From positions 7,502,001-7,566,000 of the forward strand of contig NC_014666.1 in NCBI RefSeq assembly GCF_000166135.1: a stretch of 64,000 nucleotides of DNA, written 5' to 3'. A program made the position numbers and the translations under genes. This document shows positions 39,720 to 49,196 of this stretch, one piece after another. The notes under the pieces are model-generated. The model searched no databases and had not been told where the DNA came from. It saw nothing but the letters and a program-made list of their open reading frames with translations. The first letter of the stretch is position 1; each line of letters begins with the position of its first letter. The DNA is from Pseudofrankia inefficax. Its GTDB lineage: Bacteria > Actinomycetota > Actinomycetes > Frankiales > Frankiaceae.

Positions 39720-40223
39720 TCAGGCGCTCGCGCGGCCCTGCAGGTCCTCGCCGAGCTCGTAGAGGCGCAGGTGCACCTGCTCGACGTCCGGGACGCTGGT
39801 GAGGCTCAGCTGGCCGCGCTCACCGGCGCTCTCGATCGTCAGCGTGCCTGAGCTGAACAAGCGCTCGAACAGGGTCTGTCGGAAGCCGACGTCGTTGATC
39901 CGGCCCAGCGGGATGTCGTGGCCGGATCTGGTCAGGATGCCGTCCCGCAGCAGGACCCGCTCGGTAGTGATCACATACCGGGTGGTGACCCAGCGCAGCC
40001 AGGGCCGGATGCTCAGCCAGAACAGCGCCGCCACGGCAATGATCAGAATCAGGTACTGGAGCGGCTGCTGAGCCGCGCCACTCGGTGTGAAGAACACCCC
40101 GAGCACCGCGAGCAGAAGCACCACCACCGCGCAGGCCAACGGCCCCACCAGCCGGACCCAGTGTGGATGCAGGTCCAGCACGACCATCTCGTCGTCGGTC
40201 AGGATGTCCTCGGGAAAACCCAC
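39720..40223 (-). CDS. PH-domain (bPH2/DUF304-type) membrane protein
   Basis: About 167 residues: two adjacent helices (LVGPLACAVVVLLLAVLGV and LQYLILIIAVAALFWLSI) followed by a bacterial PH domain (TTRYVITTERVLLRDGILTR, IPLGRINDVGF, GTLTIESAGERG). The pattern ILTDDEMVVLDLHPHW at the N-terminus matches the M. tuberculosis Rv3278c type next to birA. I chose GTG 40223 because relatives begin with MG-P at this point; an in-frame ATG at 40262 would add 13 residues, and neither has a clear ribosome site. Function unknown. Confidence 0.8.
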   Translation of the reverse strand: MGFPEDILTDDEMVVLDLHPHWVRLVGPLACAVVVLLLAVLGVFFTPSGAAQQPLQYLILIIAVAALFWLSIRPWLRWVTTRYVITTERVLLRDGILTRSGHDIPLGRINDVGFRQTLFERLFSSGTLTIESAGERGQLSLTSVPDVEQVHLRLYELGEDLQGRASA

Positions 40224-40352
40224 AGGACCGATGTTCGCACTTGCGGCGAAGCGTCCGGGCATGGGCCGCCGTGCACAATTCCGGCAGCCGCCCGCCGGCC
40301 GCCGTTGGCCTACGGTCTGGTCCGGGCGGGTGCCGTCGTCCCCGCGGCCCGG

Positions 40353-41195
40353 CTACCGGGCGCCGGACGCCGGACGCAGGTGAACGACGTCGGCGGCGCT
40401 GAACGCGCGGCCGTTCACGACCAGCCGGCCGGCCGGGTCGACATCGGTGGCGACACCCACGACGGTCTCGCCGCCCGGCAACTCGACCCGGACGTCCAGG
40501 CCGAGCGTCGCGCACACCTCCCGGTAGGCCGGGCGAGCGGCGACCGGATCCGCCTCGAACGCCGCCAGCGCCCGCGCGAGGTCGGTCAGCAGCGCGGCCA
40601 ACAGCCGCGTGCGGGTCGCCGCCAGGCCGCCTGCCTCGTCCAGGGCCCCGATCCCGTCGCCGGCCAGCACGGCGAGGCTGGTGGCGCCCGGGGGCAGCTC
40701 CGCGGCGGCGGTGTGGACGTTCAGACCGAAGCCGATGACCAGTCCGGGTGGCCCGGGCGGGCTCGGCACCAGCTCGACGAGGATGCCGGCCAGCTTCGCG
40801 CCCTCGACCTGGACGTCGTTCGGCCATTTGAGCCAGGCTGGGACCCCGTACCGGGACCGCAGCGTGCCGACGAGCGCCGTCCCGACGACCATGGGCACCC
40901 AGCCCAACATCGCCGTCGGCGTCGGACCCGGCCAGGCAGCCGTGGCCGGCCGCGCCAGCAACGACACGGTCAGCCCCACCCCCGGCGGCGCCTCCCAGAC
41001 CCGGTCCAGCCGCCCACGCCCGGCCCGCTGCCGCTCGGCGGCAACCACAAGCCCCGCCGCCTCCCCGCCCCGCGCCCGAGCGGCCACGTCAGCATTGGTC
41101 GACCCAGTCTCAGCAACAACCTCAACCCGCAGCCCGGCAGCCTCCCCCACCGCCGCCAGCACCACGCCATCCAACGGGTCCTCACCACCACTCAC
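40353..41195 (-). CDS. birA: Biotin-[acetyl-CoA-carboxylase] ligase
   Basis: Activates biotin with ATP and attaches it to the lysine of the carboxyl-carrier domain, here the C-terminus of the AccA protein encoded at 43657. 280 residues: ETGSTNADV near the start, the biotin-binding loop [19 protein letters not shown], and [10 protein letters not shown]-terminal SH3-like domain from about 225. There is no N-terminal helix-turn-helix, so it is a monofunctional ligase. GTG 41195 chosen because it directly precedes the conserved core; no strong ribosome site. Lies beside its target genes. Confidence 0.93.
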   Translation of the reverse strand: MSGGEDPLDGVVLAAVGEAAGLRVEVVAETGSTNADVAARARGGEAAGLVVAAERQRAGRGRLDRVWEAPPGVGLTVSLLARPATAAWPGPTPTAMLGWVPMVVGTALVGTLRSRYGVPAWLKWPNDVQVEGAKLAGILVELVPSPPGPPGLVIGFGLNVHTAAAELPPGATSLAVLAGDGIGALDEAGGLAATRTRLLAALLTDLARALAAFEADPVAARPAYREVCATLGLDVRVELPGGETVVGVATDVDPAGRLVVNGRAFSAADVVHLRPASGAR

Positions 41196-41462
41196 GAGCC
41201 CACTCTGCCACCCCCACCTCCAGGCACCCGACACTCCGGTCCCGGGCCCGGTGTCGATCCCGACAACCAACCCCGCCGGCCCCACCGAGCCCGAGCTGCC
41301 CAATCAAGAAACCAGCAACCAACCCCACCCAACCTCACCCGGGAATCAACCCTCCCAACCCAGCCAAGATCCAGACCCTGGACAAGCGCGCACCTCCGCA
41401 CTTCGCCCATGCCCAGAACCACGGTGGCGAGGGCGCTTAGCGCCCGAAGCAGGCAAGACGGC

Positions 41463-41490
41463 CAGAGGCGCGGAGCGCCGTCTCTGGCCG
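41463..41490 (+). repeat. 28-bp hairpin repeat, copy 1
   Basis: Begins CAGAGGCGCGGAGCGCCG and ends TCTCTGGCCG; identical over 28 bases to 59296-59323, while flanks differ. It folds as CAGAG/CTCTG outside and GCGC/GCGC inside with a GGA loop and a three-base bulge. Lies in the promoter side of accD, 88 bp before its ATG. Confidence 0.6.
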
Positions 41491-41564
41491 GATGCCGCAC
41501 CCGTTCGGGCCGCGCGCCGTGAGACGGAGTGCACTGTTGCTCGCACCTGTGCCCGGCCTGGCCG

Positions 41565-41570
41565 TACGCT
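41565..41570 (+). promoter_or_regulatory. Possible -10 element of a leaderless accD transcript
   Basis: TACGCT fits the actinobacterial TANNNT and ends 7 bases before the ATG at 41578, which has no ribosome site. Such spacing is typical of leaderless mRNAs. No clear -35. Confidence 0.35.
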
Positions 41571-41577
41571 GCCGCGC

Positions 41578-43173
41578 ATGGCACTTCCGGCGCCCTCGGC
41601 TGATCCCACGCCCGACCCGCACACAACCGCGGGCAAGCTCGCCCAGCTTCGTCGAGTGAACGACGATGCCGTCCACGCTGGCTCGCAGCGCGCGGTCGAC
41701 GCGCAGCACGCCAAGGGCAAGATGACGGCCCGCGAGCGGATCGAGGCTTTCCTGGACTCGGGCTCGTTCGTCGAGACCGACGCGTTCATGCGCCACCGCG
41801 CGCGCGACTTCGGGGTCGACAAGAACCGGCCCTACGGCGACGGCGTCGTCACCGGCTACGGGACGGTCGACGGGCGCCAGGTGTGCGTGTTCAGCCAGGA
41901 CGCCACGGTCTTCGGCGGCAGCCTGGGCGAGGTCTTCGGCGAGAAGATCGTCAAGATCATGGATCTGGCCGTGCGGACGGGCTGCCCGGTCATCGGTATC
42001 AACGACTCCGGCGGCGCCCGCATCCAGGAGGGCGTGGTCGCCCTCGGCCTGTACGGCGAGATCTTCTACCGGAACGTGCTGGCCAGCGGCGTCGTCCCGC
42101 AGCTTTCGCTGATCATGGGCCCGTGCGCCGGCGGTGCCGTCTACTCGCCGGCGATCACCGACTTCACCCTGATGGTCGACAAGACCAGCCACATGTTCAT
42201 CACCGGTCCCGACGTCATCAAGGAAGTCACCGGCGAGGACGTCGGGATGGAGGAGCTCGGCGGCGCCCACACGCACAACTCGAAGAGCGGCGTCGCGCAC
42301 TTCCAGGCCACCGACGAGACCGAGTGCTTCGAGCTCGCGAAGGCCCTGCTGTCGTACCTGCCGCCGAACAACATGGACGACGCGCCGATCTTCGACGAGG
42401 TCGCCGACCTGGACGCCGAGGTCGACCCCGACCTCGACACGTTCATCCCGGACTCGGCGAACACCCCGTACGACATGCACAAGGTGATCGAGAAGATCCT
42501 CGACGACGGGGACTTCCTCGAGGTGCACGCCCAGTTCGCGATGAACATCATCGTCGGCTTCGGCCGGGTCGACGGCCGCTCGGTCGGCGTCGTCGCCAAC
42601 CAGCCGATGCAGTTCGCCGGCACGCTGGACATCGACGCGTCCGAGAAGGCCGCGCGTTTCGTCCGCACCTGCGACGCGTTCAACATCCCGGTGCTCACGT
42701 TCGTCGACGTCCCGGGCTTCCTCCCCGGCACCTCGCAGGAGTGGACCGGCATCATCCGGCGCGGCGCGAAGCTGATCTACGCCTACGCCGAGGCCACCGT
42801 GCCGAAGGTCACCGTGATCACGCGCAAGGCCTACGGCGGCGCGTACGACGTCATGGGGTCCAAGCACCTGGGCGCGGACATCAACCTCGCCTGGCCGACG
42901 GCCGAGATCGCCGTCATGGGCGCGCGCGGCGCCGTCAACATCATCTACCGGCGTGAGCTGGCCGGGTCCGATACGCCCGACGCCCGGCGCGCGGAGCTGA
43001 TCGACGACTACAACGAGCACTTCGCGACGCCGTACATCGCGGCCGAGCGTGGCTACCTCGACGCGGTGATCCAGCCGTCCGAGACCCGGCGCGAGGTCAT
43101 CCGCGCGCTGCGGCTGCTGCGCAACAAGCGTCAGACCCTGCCGCCGAAGAAGCACGGCAACATCCCGCTGTGA
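41578..43173 (+). CDS. accD5: Acyl-CoA carboxylase beta (carboxyltransferase) subunit, AccD5/PccB type
   Basis: Moves CO2 from carboxybiotin to propionyl- or acetyl-CoA, giving methylmalonyl- or malonyl-CoA for lipid synthesis. 531 residues, crotonase-fold carboxyltransferase: [33 protein letters not shown] (first oxyanion hole), [48 protein letters not shown] and [10 protein letters not shown] (second oxyanion hole). It forms a complex with the AccE epsilon subunit (43211) and AccA (43657). M. tuberculosis AccD5 sits in the same gene order, supporting propionyl-CoA as main substrate. Start ATG 41578 lacks a ribosome site and may be leaderless. Confidence 0.93.
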   Translation: MALPAPSADPTPDPHTTAGKLAQLRRVNDDAVHAGSQRAVDAQHAKGKMTARERIEAFLDSGSFVETDAFMRHRARDFGVDKNRPYGDGVVTGYGTVDGRQVCVFSQDATVFGGSLGEVFGEKIVKIMDLAVRTGCPVIGINDSGGARIQEGVVALGLYGEIFYRNVLASGVVPQLSLIMGPCAGGAVYSPAITDFTLMVDKTSHMFITGPDVIKEVTGEDVGMEELGGAHTHNSKSGVAHFQATDETECFELAKALLSYLPPNNMDDAPIFDEVADLDAEVDPDLDTFIPDSANTPYDMHKVIEKILDDGDFLEVHAQFAMNIIVGFGRVDGRSVGVVANQPMQFAGTLDIDASEKAARFVRTCDAFNIPVLTFVDVPGFLPGTSQEWTGIIRRGAKLIYAYAEATVPKVTVITRKAYGGAYDVMGSKHLGADINLAWPTAEIAVMGARGAVNIIYRRELAGSDTPDARRAELIDDYNEHFATPYIAAERGYLDAVIQPSETRREVIRALRLLRNKRQTLPPKKHGNIPL

Positions 43174-43210
43174 GCAGGGGCCGGACCCAGAGATCTTCAA
43201 GGAGGTGCGC

Positions 43211-43459
43211 GTGGCGGAGAGCGAACCGGCCGAGCAGCGCCGGCCGCTGCTGAAGCTGGTGCGCGGCGACGCGACCCCGGAGGAGATCGCGGCCATCGTC
43301 GCGGTGCTGGCGGCGCACGCGGCCGCGAACGCCGGTCCGGCGCCGCGGCCGGCGCGGTCGGTCTGGGCCGACCGTGGGTACGCGATGCGGGTCGGCACGG
43401 CGCCCGGCCCCAGTGGCTGGCGTAACGCCGGCCGGGTGGCCAGCATGCGCAGCGGGTGA
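43211..43459 (+). CDS. accE5: Acyl-CoA carboxylase epsilon subunit
   Basis: 82 residues, the small actinobacterial subunit that stabilises the AccA-AccD complex. LLKLVRGDATPEEIAAIVAVLAA is the signature N-terminal strand and helix; the Ala/Pro linker and WADRGYAMR, followed by GPSGWRNAGR, form the usual C-terminal pattern. GTG 43211 follows AAGGAGG at 5 bp; a GTG at 43205 is inside the ribosome site. 37 bp downstream of accD, so one operon. Confidence 0.9.
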   Translation: MAESEPAEQRRPLLKLVRGDATPEEIAAIVAVLAAHAAANAGPAPRPARSVWADRGYAMRVGTAPGPSGWRNAGRVASMRSG

Positions 43460-43656
43460 TGTTCCTCACCCCCGCCCGGCGCCGGCCGATCACGAGTGAG
43501 TCGTGGACAGGCCGAGGCGCTGGGCGCGGGTGGGTCGACGGCCTCCGGCCGGCCGTGAGCCGAGCCCGAGCAGCGTGGTAGCAGGACTTTCCAGGTAGCA
43601 ACCTCTGTGGCTTAGTCGCCCTAGACTCGGGCGGGCCGAACGAGGACGGGAGAAAC

Positions 43657-45426
43657 GTGCGCAAGATCCTCATCGCCAACCGCGGCGAGATCGCCGTTCG
43701 GGTGGCGCGGGCCTGCAAGGACGCCGGCTACGCCAGCGTCGCGGTCTATGCCGAGCCCGACATCGACGCCCTGCACGTTCGCGTAGCCGATGAGGCGTAC
43801 GCACTCGGCGGCTCCACCCCCGGCGACTCGTACCTGCGGATCGACAAGATCCTCGACGCGATCGCGAAGTCGGGGGCCGACGCGGTCCACCCCGGCTACG
43901 GCTTCCTGTCGGAGAACGCCGACTTCGCCGAGGCCGTCATCGCCGCCGGGCTGACCTGGATCGGCCCGTCGCCGGACGCGATCCGCCGGCTGGGCGACAA
44001 GACCCAGGCCCGGCACATCGCGCTCGCCGTCGGCGCCCCGCTCGCGCCGGGCACCGCCGACCCGGTGGCCGGCGTCGACGAGGTCATCGCCTTCGCCGAC
44101 GAGTTCGGCCTGCCCGTCGCCATCAAGGCGGCGTTCGGTGGCGGTGGCCGTGGCCTGAAGGTCGCCTGGACGCGGGACGAGCTGCCCGAGCTGTTCGAGA
44201 GCGCGGTCCGCGAGGCCGTCGCCGCGTTCGGCCGGGGCGAGTGCTTCGTCGAGCGTTACCTCGACCAGCCGCGCCACGTCGAGACCCAGATCCTCGCCGA
44301 CACCCACGGCAACGTGGTCGTCGTCGGCACCCGCGACTGCTCGCTGCAGCGGCGCTACCAGAAGCTGGTCGAGGAGGCGCCCGCGCCGTTCCTCACCGAC
44401 GCGCAGCGTGCCTCGCTGTACGAGGCCTCCAAGAAGATCGCCAAGGAGGCCGGCTACATCGGGGCCGGCACCTGCGAGTTCCTGGTCGCCAAGGACGGGC
44501 TGATCAGCTTCCTCGAGGTCAACACCCGGCTGCAGGTCGAGCACCCGGTGACCGAGGAGACGACCGGCATCGACCTGGTGCGTGAGCAGTTCCGCATCGC
44601 CGAGGGTGAGGCGCTCGGCTTCACCGACCCGCCCGCGCGCGGTCACTCGATCGAGTTCCGGATCAACGGCGAGGACCCGGGCCGCAAGTTCCTGCCCGCG
44701 CCGGGCACCGTCACGAAGCTCGTGCTGCCGACCGGTCCCGGCGTGCGCATCGACGCCGGCATCGAGAGCGGCAGCGTCATCGGCGGGGCCTTCGACTCGC
44801 TGCTGGCCAAGGTGATCGTCACCGGCTCGACCCGGCAGCAGGCCCTTGAGCGGGCCCGCCGGGTGCTGGACGAGCTGGTCGTCGAGGGCATGGCGACGGC
44901 GCTGCCGTTCCACCGCGCGGTGGTCCGGGACCCGGCGTTCGCCCCGGCCTCCGCCGACGAGGCCTTCACGATCCACAACCGCTGGATCGAGACCGAGTTC
45001 AACAACACCATCCCCGCCTTCACCGGCGGCGCCGACGCCGAGGACGCCGAGGCCGGCCCGCGCGAGACGGTCGTCGTCGAGGTCGGTGGCAAGCGGCTGG
45101 AGGTCGTGCTGCCGGCCGGCCTCGGGGCGTCGAGCGGTGGCTCGGGCGGCGGCGGGCGTGGCCCGGCGCCGAAGCGCAAGGCCAGCGGCAAGAAGGCCGG
45201 CGCCGCGACCGGCAACTCGCTGACCAGCCCGATGCAGGGCACCATCGTCAAGGTCGGCGTCGCGGACGGCGACGTGGTGGCCGAAGGCGACCTGATCGTC
45301 GTCCTCGAGGCGATGAAGATGGAGCAGCCGATCACCGCGCACCGCGCGGGCACCGTCACCGGCCTGACCGCCACCGTCGGCGCCGTCGTCCCCAGCGGCA
45401 CCGTCCTCTGCGAGATCAAGGACTGA
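43657..45426 (+). CDS. accA3: Acyl-CoA carboxylase alpha subunit: biotin carboxylase plus biotin carboxyl carrier protein
   Basis: Carboxylates its own biotin with ATP and bicarbonate, then hands CO2 to the beta subunit. 589 residues: biotin-carboxylase N-terminal [34 protein letters not shown], the glycine-rich ATP-grasp loop [11 protein letters not shown], catalytic [17 protein letters not shown] and FRINGEDP. An Ala/Gly/Lys linker (about 488-515, [12 protein letters not shown]) leads to the carrier domain with the biotinylated lysine in EAMKMEQP near residue 559. GTG 43657 follows GGGAGA. M. tuberculosis has two genes (maf, sseA) between accE5 and accA3; here only 197 bp. Confidence 0.95.
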   Translation: MRKILIANRGEIAVRVARACKDAGYASVAVYAEPDIDALHVRVADEAYALGGSTPGDSYLRIDKILDAIAKSGADAVHPGYGFLSENADFAEAVIAAGLTWIGPSPDAIRRLGDKTQARHIALAVGAPLAPGTADPVAGVDEVIAFADEFGLPVAIKAAFGGGGRGLKVAWTRDELPELFESAVREAVAAFGRGECFVERYLDQPRHVETQILADTHGNVVVVGTRDCSLQRRYQKLVEEAPAPFLTDAQRASLYEASKKIAKEAGYIGAGTCEFLVAKDGLISFLEVNTRLQVEHPVTEETTGIDLVREQFRIAEGEALGFTDPPARGHSIEFRINGEDPGRKFLPAPGTVTKLVLPTGPGVRIDAGIESGSVIGGAFDSLLAKVIVTGSTRQQALERARRVLDELVVEGMATALPFHRAVVRDPAFAPASADEAFTIHNRWIETEFNNTIPAFTGGADAEDAEAGPRETVVVEVGGKRLEVVLPAGLGASSGGSGGGGRGPAPKRKASGKKAGAATGNSLTSPMQGTIVKVGVADGDVVAEGDLIVVLEAMKMEQPITAHRAGTVTGLTATVGAVVPSGTVLCEIKD

Positions 45427-45451
45427 CCCCGGTCGGACCCTGAGCACACGC

Positions 45452-45491
45452 CGAAGCCCCGGTTCCGCCCTCCCGGCGGGCCGGGGCTTCG
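45452..45491 (+). terminator. Hairpin terminator after accA
   Basis: CGAAGCCCCGG (45452-45462) and CCGGGGCTTCG (45481-45491) pair perfectly over 11 bp with an 18-base loop, 25 bp after the accA stop. The remainder of the 423-bp gap to 45849 consists of GC-rich decayed repeats (CCGGGTTCGC, CGCAGCCTCGCGCCGCC) with no gene supported. Confidence 0.75.
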
Positions 45492-45849
45492 CGCTGCCCC
45501 GGCCTCGCACTGCCCGGGTTCGCGCGGCCCGGGTTCGCACCGCAGCCTGGCGCCGCCCCGGGCCGGGGCCTCCCGCCGCAGCCTCGCGCCGCCCACGCCT
45601 CACACCGCCCGCCCGTAGCGCGCCCAGCGCCCCACCGGCCCGAGCAAGCGCCGCCCGCGCAGTCCCAGGCCGAGCCCGCCGCCATCAGGCCAGCCAGTAG
45701 GCCCCACCTTCAGGCGATCAAGGTGGGCAGGCGAAGGAGGGGCGGGGCGCGTCGTGTGGATGGCGCCGTCCTTGGCGGTGGCTGCCGCGGGGTTGGGGAG
45801 TGCTGGGGCGCACGGTTCCGACAGGCGCGGGGGTCCGTAGGCTCGGGGC

Positions 45850-46506
45850 ATGGACGGTGGCAGGGACGCCGCGACGGCCGACGGCGGCGCGGTGGCGACG
45901 GCGGACGCGAGTATGACCACGGGCGCTGGCGGCACGACACCGCCGGCGGCCGGTGGCGAGGTGATCCAGCCGCCGTTCGCGGGCCGGGTCTCGTACGTGT
46001 TCAGCGGGCGCATGCCGGCGCAGTACGCCGGATGGGTGTTCCGGGACCTGACCGCGCCGGGCTGGCGGTGGCGCCAGGCGCTGCGGTCGGTGCTGATGAT
46101 GCTGCCGTTCGCGATCATCCTCGCCGTGCTGCCGGGGCCGCCCGGTACCCGGGGCATGTTGGCCGGGTTCCTGCTGGTGGCCGCCGCGGCGATGGGCCTG
46201 ATCCTGGCCGGCAGCTTCCGCAACCGGCGGCTCGTCCAGAACGGCTTCCCGCCGATCGTCCGGCCTGAGGAGGACGACGACGAACCGGTCGGCCCGCCCG
46301 CCGCCGCGGCGCCCGTAACGGCGCCCACAGCGGCCGAGGCGCGGGGCGCCGCTACGAAGGCGACCGTTCAGACGAACGCGGGTGTCGATGCCGGTGTAGC
46401 GCCACAGACCGATGTAGCGCCACAGACCGATGTAGCGCCACAGACCGGTGTGCCCACGGCCGGCGACGGCTACGACCCGGAGGACCCCGAGGGCATCAAC
46501 GCCTGA
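45850..46506 (+). CDS. DUF5313 family membrane protein
   Basis: 218 residues. The actinobacterial DUF5313 plan is visible: RVSYVFSGRMPAQYAGWVFRDL, then TAPGWRWRQALRSV, two helices (MMLPFAIILAVLPG and MLAGFLLVAAAAMGLILAG, about 80-120) and the basic RNRRLVQNGFP. Both ends are soluble Ala/Thr/Asp-rich tails; the last 60 residues include three exact VAPQT(D/G) repeats. Function unknown. ATG 45850 is the first start; no good ribosome site, so the start is uncertain. Confidence 0.7.
   Translation: MDGGRDAATADGGAVATADASMTTGAGGTTPPAAGGEVIQPPFAGRVSYVFSGRMPAQYAGWVFRDLTAPGWRWRQALRSVLMMLPFAIILAVLPGPPGTRGMLAGFLLVAAAAMGLILAGSFRNRRLVQNGFPPIVRPEEDDDEPVGPPAAAAPVTAPTAAEARGAATKATVQTNAGVDAGVAPQTDVAPQTDVAPQTGVPTAGDGYDPEDPEGINA
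46393..46446. repeat. 18-bp in-frame tandem repeat
   Basis: Three head-to-tail copies of GATGTAGCGCCACAGACC (first unit GGTG), encoding three VAPQT units in the C-terminal tail of the DUF5313 protein. Exact identity suggests recent slippage and likely strain-to-strain length variation. Confidence 0.8.
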
Positions 46507-46514
46507 CGGCCAGC

Positions 46515-46701
46515 GCCTGAGGTCCGATGCCTGGCCGTTCCAGGCGTGACGTCCGGGCCTGAGGTTCGGTGCTGAGCCCTTCCCGGCCTGAGAGGCGATG
46601 CCTGAGGTTCAGGGGCCTGACGTTCACGGCCTGGGAGGTTCGATGGCTGGAGTTCGAGGCCGGACCGATCCCGGCCTGACCTGTGACGCCTGAGGTTCAG
46701 G
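46515..46701. repeat. Degenerate array of ~14-nt GCCTGAGGTTC units
   Basis: Seven or eight imperfect copies of GCCTGAGGTTCRGN fill the 190 bp between two convergent genes. Two copies contain the hairpin CCTGA-GGT-TCAGG (46601-46613 and 46689-46701), the latter overlapping the stop codon of the minus-strand gene. May work as a bidirectional terminator or be a decayed minisatellite. Confidence 0.55.
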
Positions 46702-47137
46702 CCGTCGGGCGGGAGCGGAGTTCGGCGACGTAGTCGTCCGGCGCGCCGGCCTTCTCGGCGCCGTCGGCGATCGCGGCCAGATGCTCGGCGGACGGCAGCC
46801 CGCCCTCGTAGGCGTCGAGCACGTAGGTCCAGGCGAGCATGTCGCCGTCGAGGGTCTCCACGCGTACGCGGATGCGGGTGTAAAGGCCGGTATCGGCGCC
46901 TTCCCAGACGTCCAGCCGATCCAGGTCGTAACGGTCGAGGTCGAACAGCATCACGTAAACCCGCCCGGCGACATACGGGACGATGGTGGCGATCGCGCCG
47001 TCGACGCCGAGCTGTTCCCCGCCAAATGTAAGCCGCCAGCCCGTGAGCCAGCCGGTCCCGGTCACCGGCGAATGCGGAGCGCGCTCCTTCATCTTCGCCG
47101 GGTCAAGGTTGCTGGCATACGCTGCGTACAGGTTCAT
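46697..47137 (-). CDS. Gamma-glutamylcyclotransferase-like (AIG2-type) protein
   Basis: 146 residues: YAAYASNLDPAKM at the N-terminus is the phosphate-loop-like YxSNL motif of the fold, and the catalytic glutamate is expected in DRLDVWEGADTGLYTR. Related enzymes cyclise gamma-glutamyl amines to 5-oxoproline; the true substrate is uncertain. ATG 47137. A YbdK-type glutamate-cysteine ligase-like gene is encoded about 3.6 kb away, which may or may not be meaningful. Confidence 0.8.
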   Translation of the reverse strand: MNLYAAYASNLDPAKMKERAPHSPVTGTGWLTGWRLTFGGEQLGVDGAIATIVPYVAGRVYVMLFDLDRYDLDRLDVWEGADTGLYTRIRVRVETLDGDMLAWTYVLDAYEGGLPSAEHLAAIADGAEKAGAPDDYVAELRSRPTA

Positions 47138-47738
47138 GTCGGCTCTCTCATCCCATCACCCGGGCCAGTCTGGCCCGGCGGCCGGTGTCGGCCGGGTCGC
47201 GAGCGGCGTAAGCACGCACGGAGGCGTGACGGCGAGGCCCGTTCGCCTCGCCATTATGCGACCGGCGGCCCGCTTGATCACACCGGCCATTCCGTAGACG
47301 CTGGCCACATTGGCTAAGCGTGGCGATGACGGGGAATGGGCGGGAGGAGCCCCGCCAGCCGGTGCGTTCACCGCCGGTCCGCCGGAGGCTCCCGCCGGGG
47401 CGCGGCCCCGCGTTGACCGTCGGCGCGCCACCCGGCCAGGGCCGTTCGGGGCCCGCGGGCGGGCGTCGACGCCGTGTTCTGCCCACCGGTGGTGCCGCGC
47501 TGTCGGACGGCGTGACCTGGGCGGGCAGGATGGGGACCGAGCGGCAGGCGAACAACGACGGCGGCGAGAACCACGTCAGGCGGGCGGCACGGTGGGCCCG
47601 CCGACGGGGTGAGCCGCCGACACAGCGAGCACAGCAATCGAGCACAGCGGCGACCGGGCACGCGCGACGCGCCCGGGGCCGCGCGGACAGGGCAGGGACA
47701 GCGGCGTGGCGGGCAGCAGGAATGGCAAGGAGGGGGCC
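47138..47738. other. 601-bp divergent intergenic region
   Basis: Between the cyclotransferase-like gene and lpdA. Several open frames exist on both strands but have random composition (Arg/Pro/Gly) and no ribosome sites. I find no repeat or palindrome of note. AAGGAGGGGG at its end serves lpdA. Confidence 0.5.
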
Positions 47739-49187
47739 GTGAGCCGGATCGTCATCCTCGGCGGGGGGCCTGGCGGCTACGAGGCGGCGCTGGTCGCCGC
47801 GTCGCTCGGGGCCGCCACGACCCTGGTCGACTCGGACGGCATCGGCGGCGCGTGCGTCCTTACCGACTGCGTGCCGTCCAAGACGCTCATCGCCACCTCG
47901 GAGACGATGACGTCGGTGGCCGCGGCCCCGGCGCTGGGTCTGGCCGGCCGGGGCGTGCCCGCGCGACCAGCCGGCACCTGGGAGGGCAGCGAGCCGCACC
48001 TGACCCCGCCGGAGGTGCTCAGCATCGAGGCGAAGCGGGTCAACAACCGGGTCCGCGAGCTCGCGCACGCGCAGTCCAACGACATCGAGGCCCGGTTGCG
48101 ACGGGAGAAGGTCACCGTCGTCCACGGCAAGGGCCGCCTGGTCGGGCCGCAGGCCGTCGAGACCGACCAGGGCGACGTCTTCATCGGTGACGTCGTGCTC
48201 ATCGCCACCGGCGCCGCGCCACGGGTGCTGCCCACGGCCGAGCCGGACGGCGAGCGGATCCTGACCTGGCAGCAGCTCTACGAGCTCCCGGAGGTGCCCG
48301 AGCACCTGGTGGTGATCGGCTCCGGTGTCACGGGCGCCGAGTTCGCCGGTGCCTACCGGGCGCTCGGCGCGGCGGTGACGCTGGTGTCCTCGCGCGAGCG
48401 GGTGCTGCCGGGCGAGGACCCGGACGCGGCGATGGTGATCGAGGACGTGTTCCGCGGCCGGGGCATCGAGGTGCTCAACCGGTCCCGCGCGGCCTCGGTA
48501 CGCCGGATCGGCGACGGGGTGCTCGTCGAGCTGTCCGACGGCCGGACGGTGACCGGGTCGCACGCGCTGATGGCTGTCGGCTCGGTGCCGCGGACGAAGG
48601 GCATCGGGCTGACCGAGGTCGGCATCCGGCTCGGCTCCGGCGGGCATGTGGTCGTGGACCGGATGTCGCGGACGTCGGTGCCCGGGGTCTACGCCGCCGG
48701 CGACTGCACCGGCGTGCTGCCGCTGGCCTCGGTCGCGGCGATGCAGGGCCGGATCGCGATGCGGCACGCGCTCGGCGAGTCGGTGACGCCGCTGCGGCTG
48801 GGCACCGTGTCGTCGAACATCTTCACCGACCCGGAGATCGCGACCGTCGGCGTCACCCAGCGGATGAAGGACTCCGGCGCGATCGCCGCCGAGGTGGTCA
48901 CGCTGCCGCTGGCGCGTAACCCACGCGCGAAGATGCTCGGCATCTCGGACGGCTTCGTGAAGCTGTTCTGCCGGCCCGGCAGCGGCAGCGTTCTCGGCGG
49001 CGTGGTGGTCGCGCCGCGGGCCTCCGAGCTGATCCTGTCGATCTCGCTCGCCGTCGCCAACGGCCTGACCGCCGAGCAGTTGGCGAACACCTTCTCGATC
49101 TACCCGTCGCTGTCCGGCTCGATCACCGAGGTCGCCCGCATGATGCGCTCCGAAGACCTCTTCGCCGCCTTCGACGAAACCCTTTAG
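47739..49187 (+). CDS. lpdA: Flavoprotein disulfide reductase family protein, LpdA/NAD(P)H quinone reductase type
   Basis: 482 residues. FAD-binding RIVILGGGPGGYEAAL, second dinucleotide motif VVIGSGVTGAEFAGA (NAD(P)H), and YAAGDCTGVLPLASVA near the FAD ribityl. Active-site disulfide region GIGGACVLTDCVPSKT has both cysteines (Cys39, Cys44, CxxxxC). The C-terminal HPxxSE dyad of lipoamide dehydrogenases is replaced by YPSLSGSITE (about 455), so it cannot use the normal His-Glu relay. M. tuberculosis LpdA (Rv3303c), a quinone reductase, also lacks that dyad and, as I recall, the first cysteine. Strong AAGGAGGGGG before GTG 47739. Confidence 0.88.
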   Translation: MSRIVILGGGPGGYEAALVAASLGAATTLVDSDGIGGACVLTDCVPSKTLIATSETMTSVAAAPALGLAGRGVPARPAGTWEGSEPHLTPPEVLSIEAKRVNNRVRELAHAQSNDIEARLRREKVTVVHGKGRLVGPQAVETDQGDVFIGDVVLIATGAAPRVLPTAEPDGERILTWQQLYELPEVPEHLVVIGSGVTGAEFAGAYRALGAAVTLVSSRERVLPGEDPDAAMVIEDVFRGRGIEVLNRSRAASVRRIGDGVLVELSDGRTVTGSHALMAVGSVPRTKGIGLTEVGIRLGSGGHVVVDRMSRTSVPGVYAAGDCTGVLPLASVAAMQGRIAMRHALGESVTPLRLGTVSSNIFTDPEIATVGVTQRMKDSGAIAAEVVTLPLARNPRAKMLGISDGFVKLFCRPGSGSVLGGVVVAPRASELILSISLAVANGLTAEQLANTFSIYPSLSGSITEVARMMRSEDLFAAFDETL

Positions 49188-49196
49188 CCAGGTCGG

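Larger units (their letters stand above)
41196..41577. other. 382-bp gap with strand-skewed, G-run-rich segment
   Basis: Divergent region between birA and accD. The part 41200-41390 is unusually C- and A-rich on the plus strand (CAACC, CCCACC units), so G/T-rich on the birA strand. At 41318-41364 the minus strand holds successive runs GGGTTGGGAGGG and GGGTGGGG, enough for a G-quadruplex. Downstream come GGGCGCTTAGCGCCC and the 28-bp hairpin repeat. No gene is supported. Confidence 0.5.

Noticed and set aside
40609-41577. N-terminal extension of accD by 323 codons
   Set aside because: Lies antisense to birA and is Pro/Thr/Ser-rich; conserved carboxyltransferase sequence begins just after ATG 41578.
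47310-47738. Possible 100-140-codon genes before lpdA
   Set aside because: Random Arg/Gly/Pro composition, no ribosome sites and no domain pattern.
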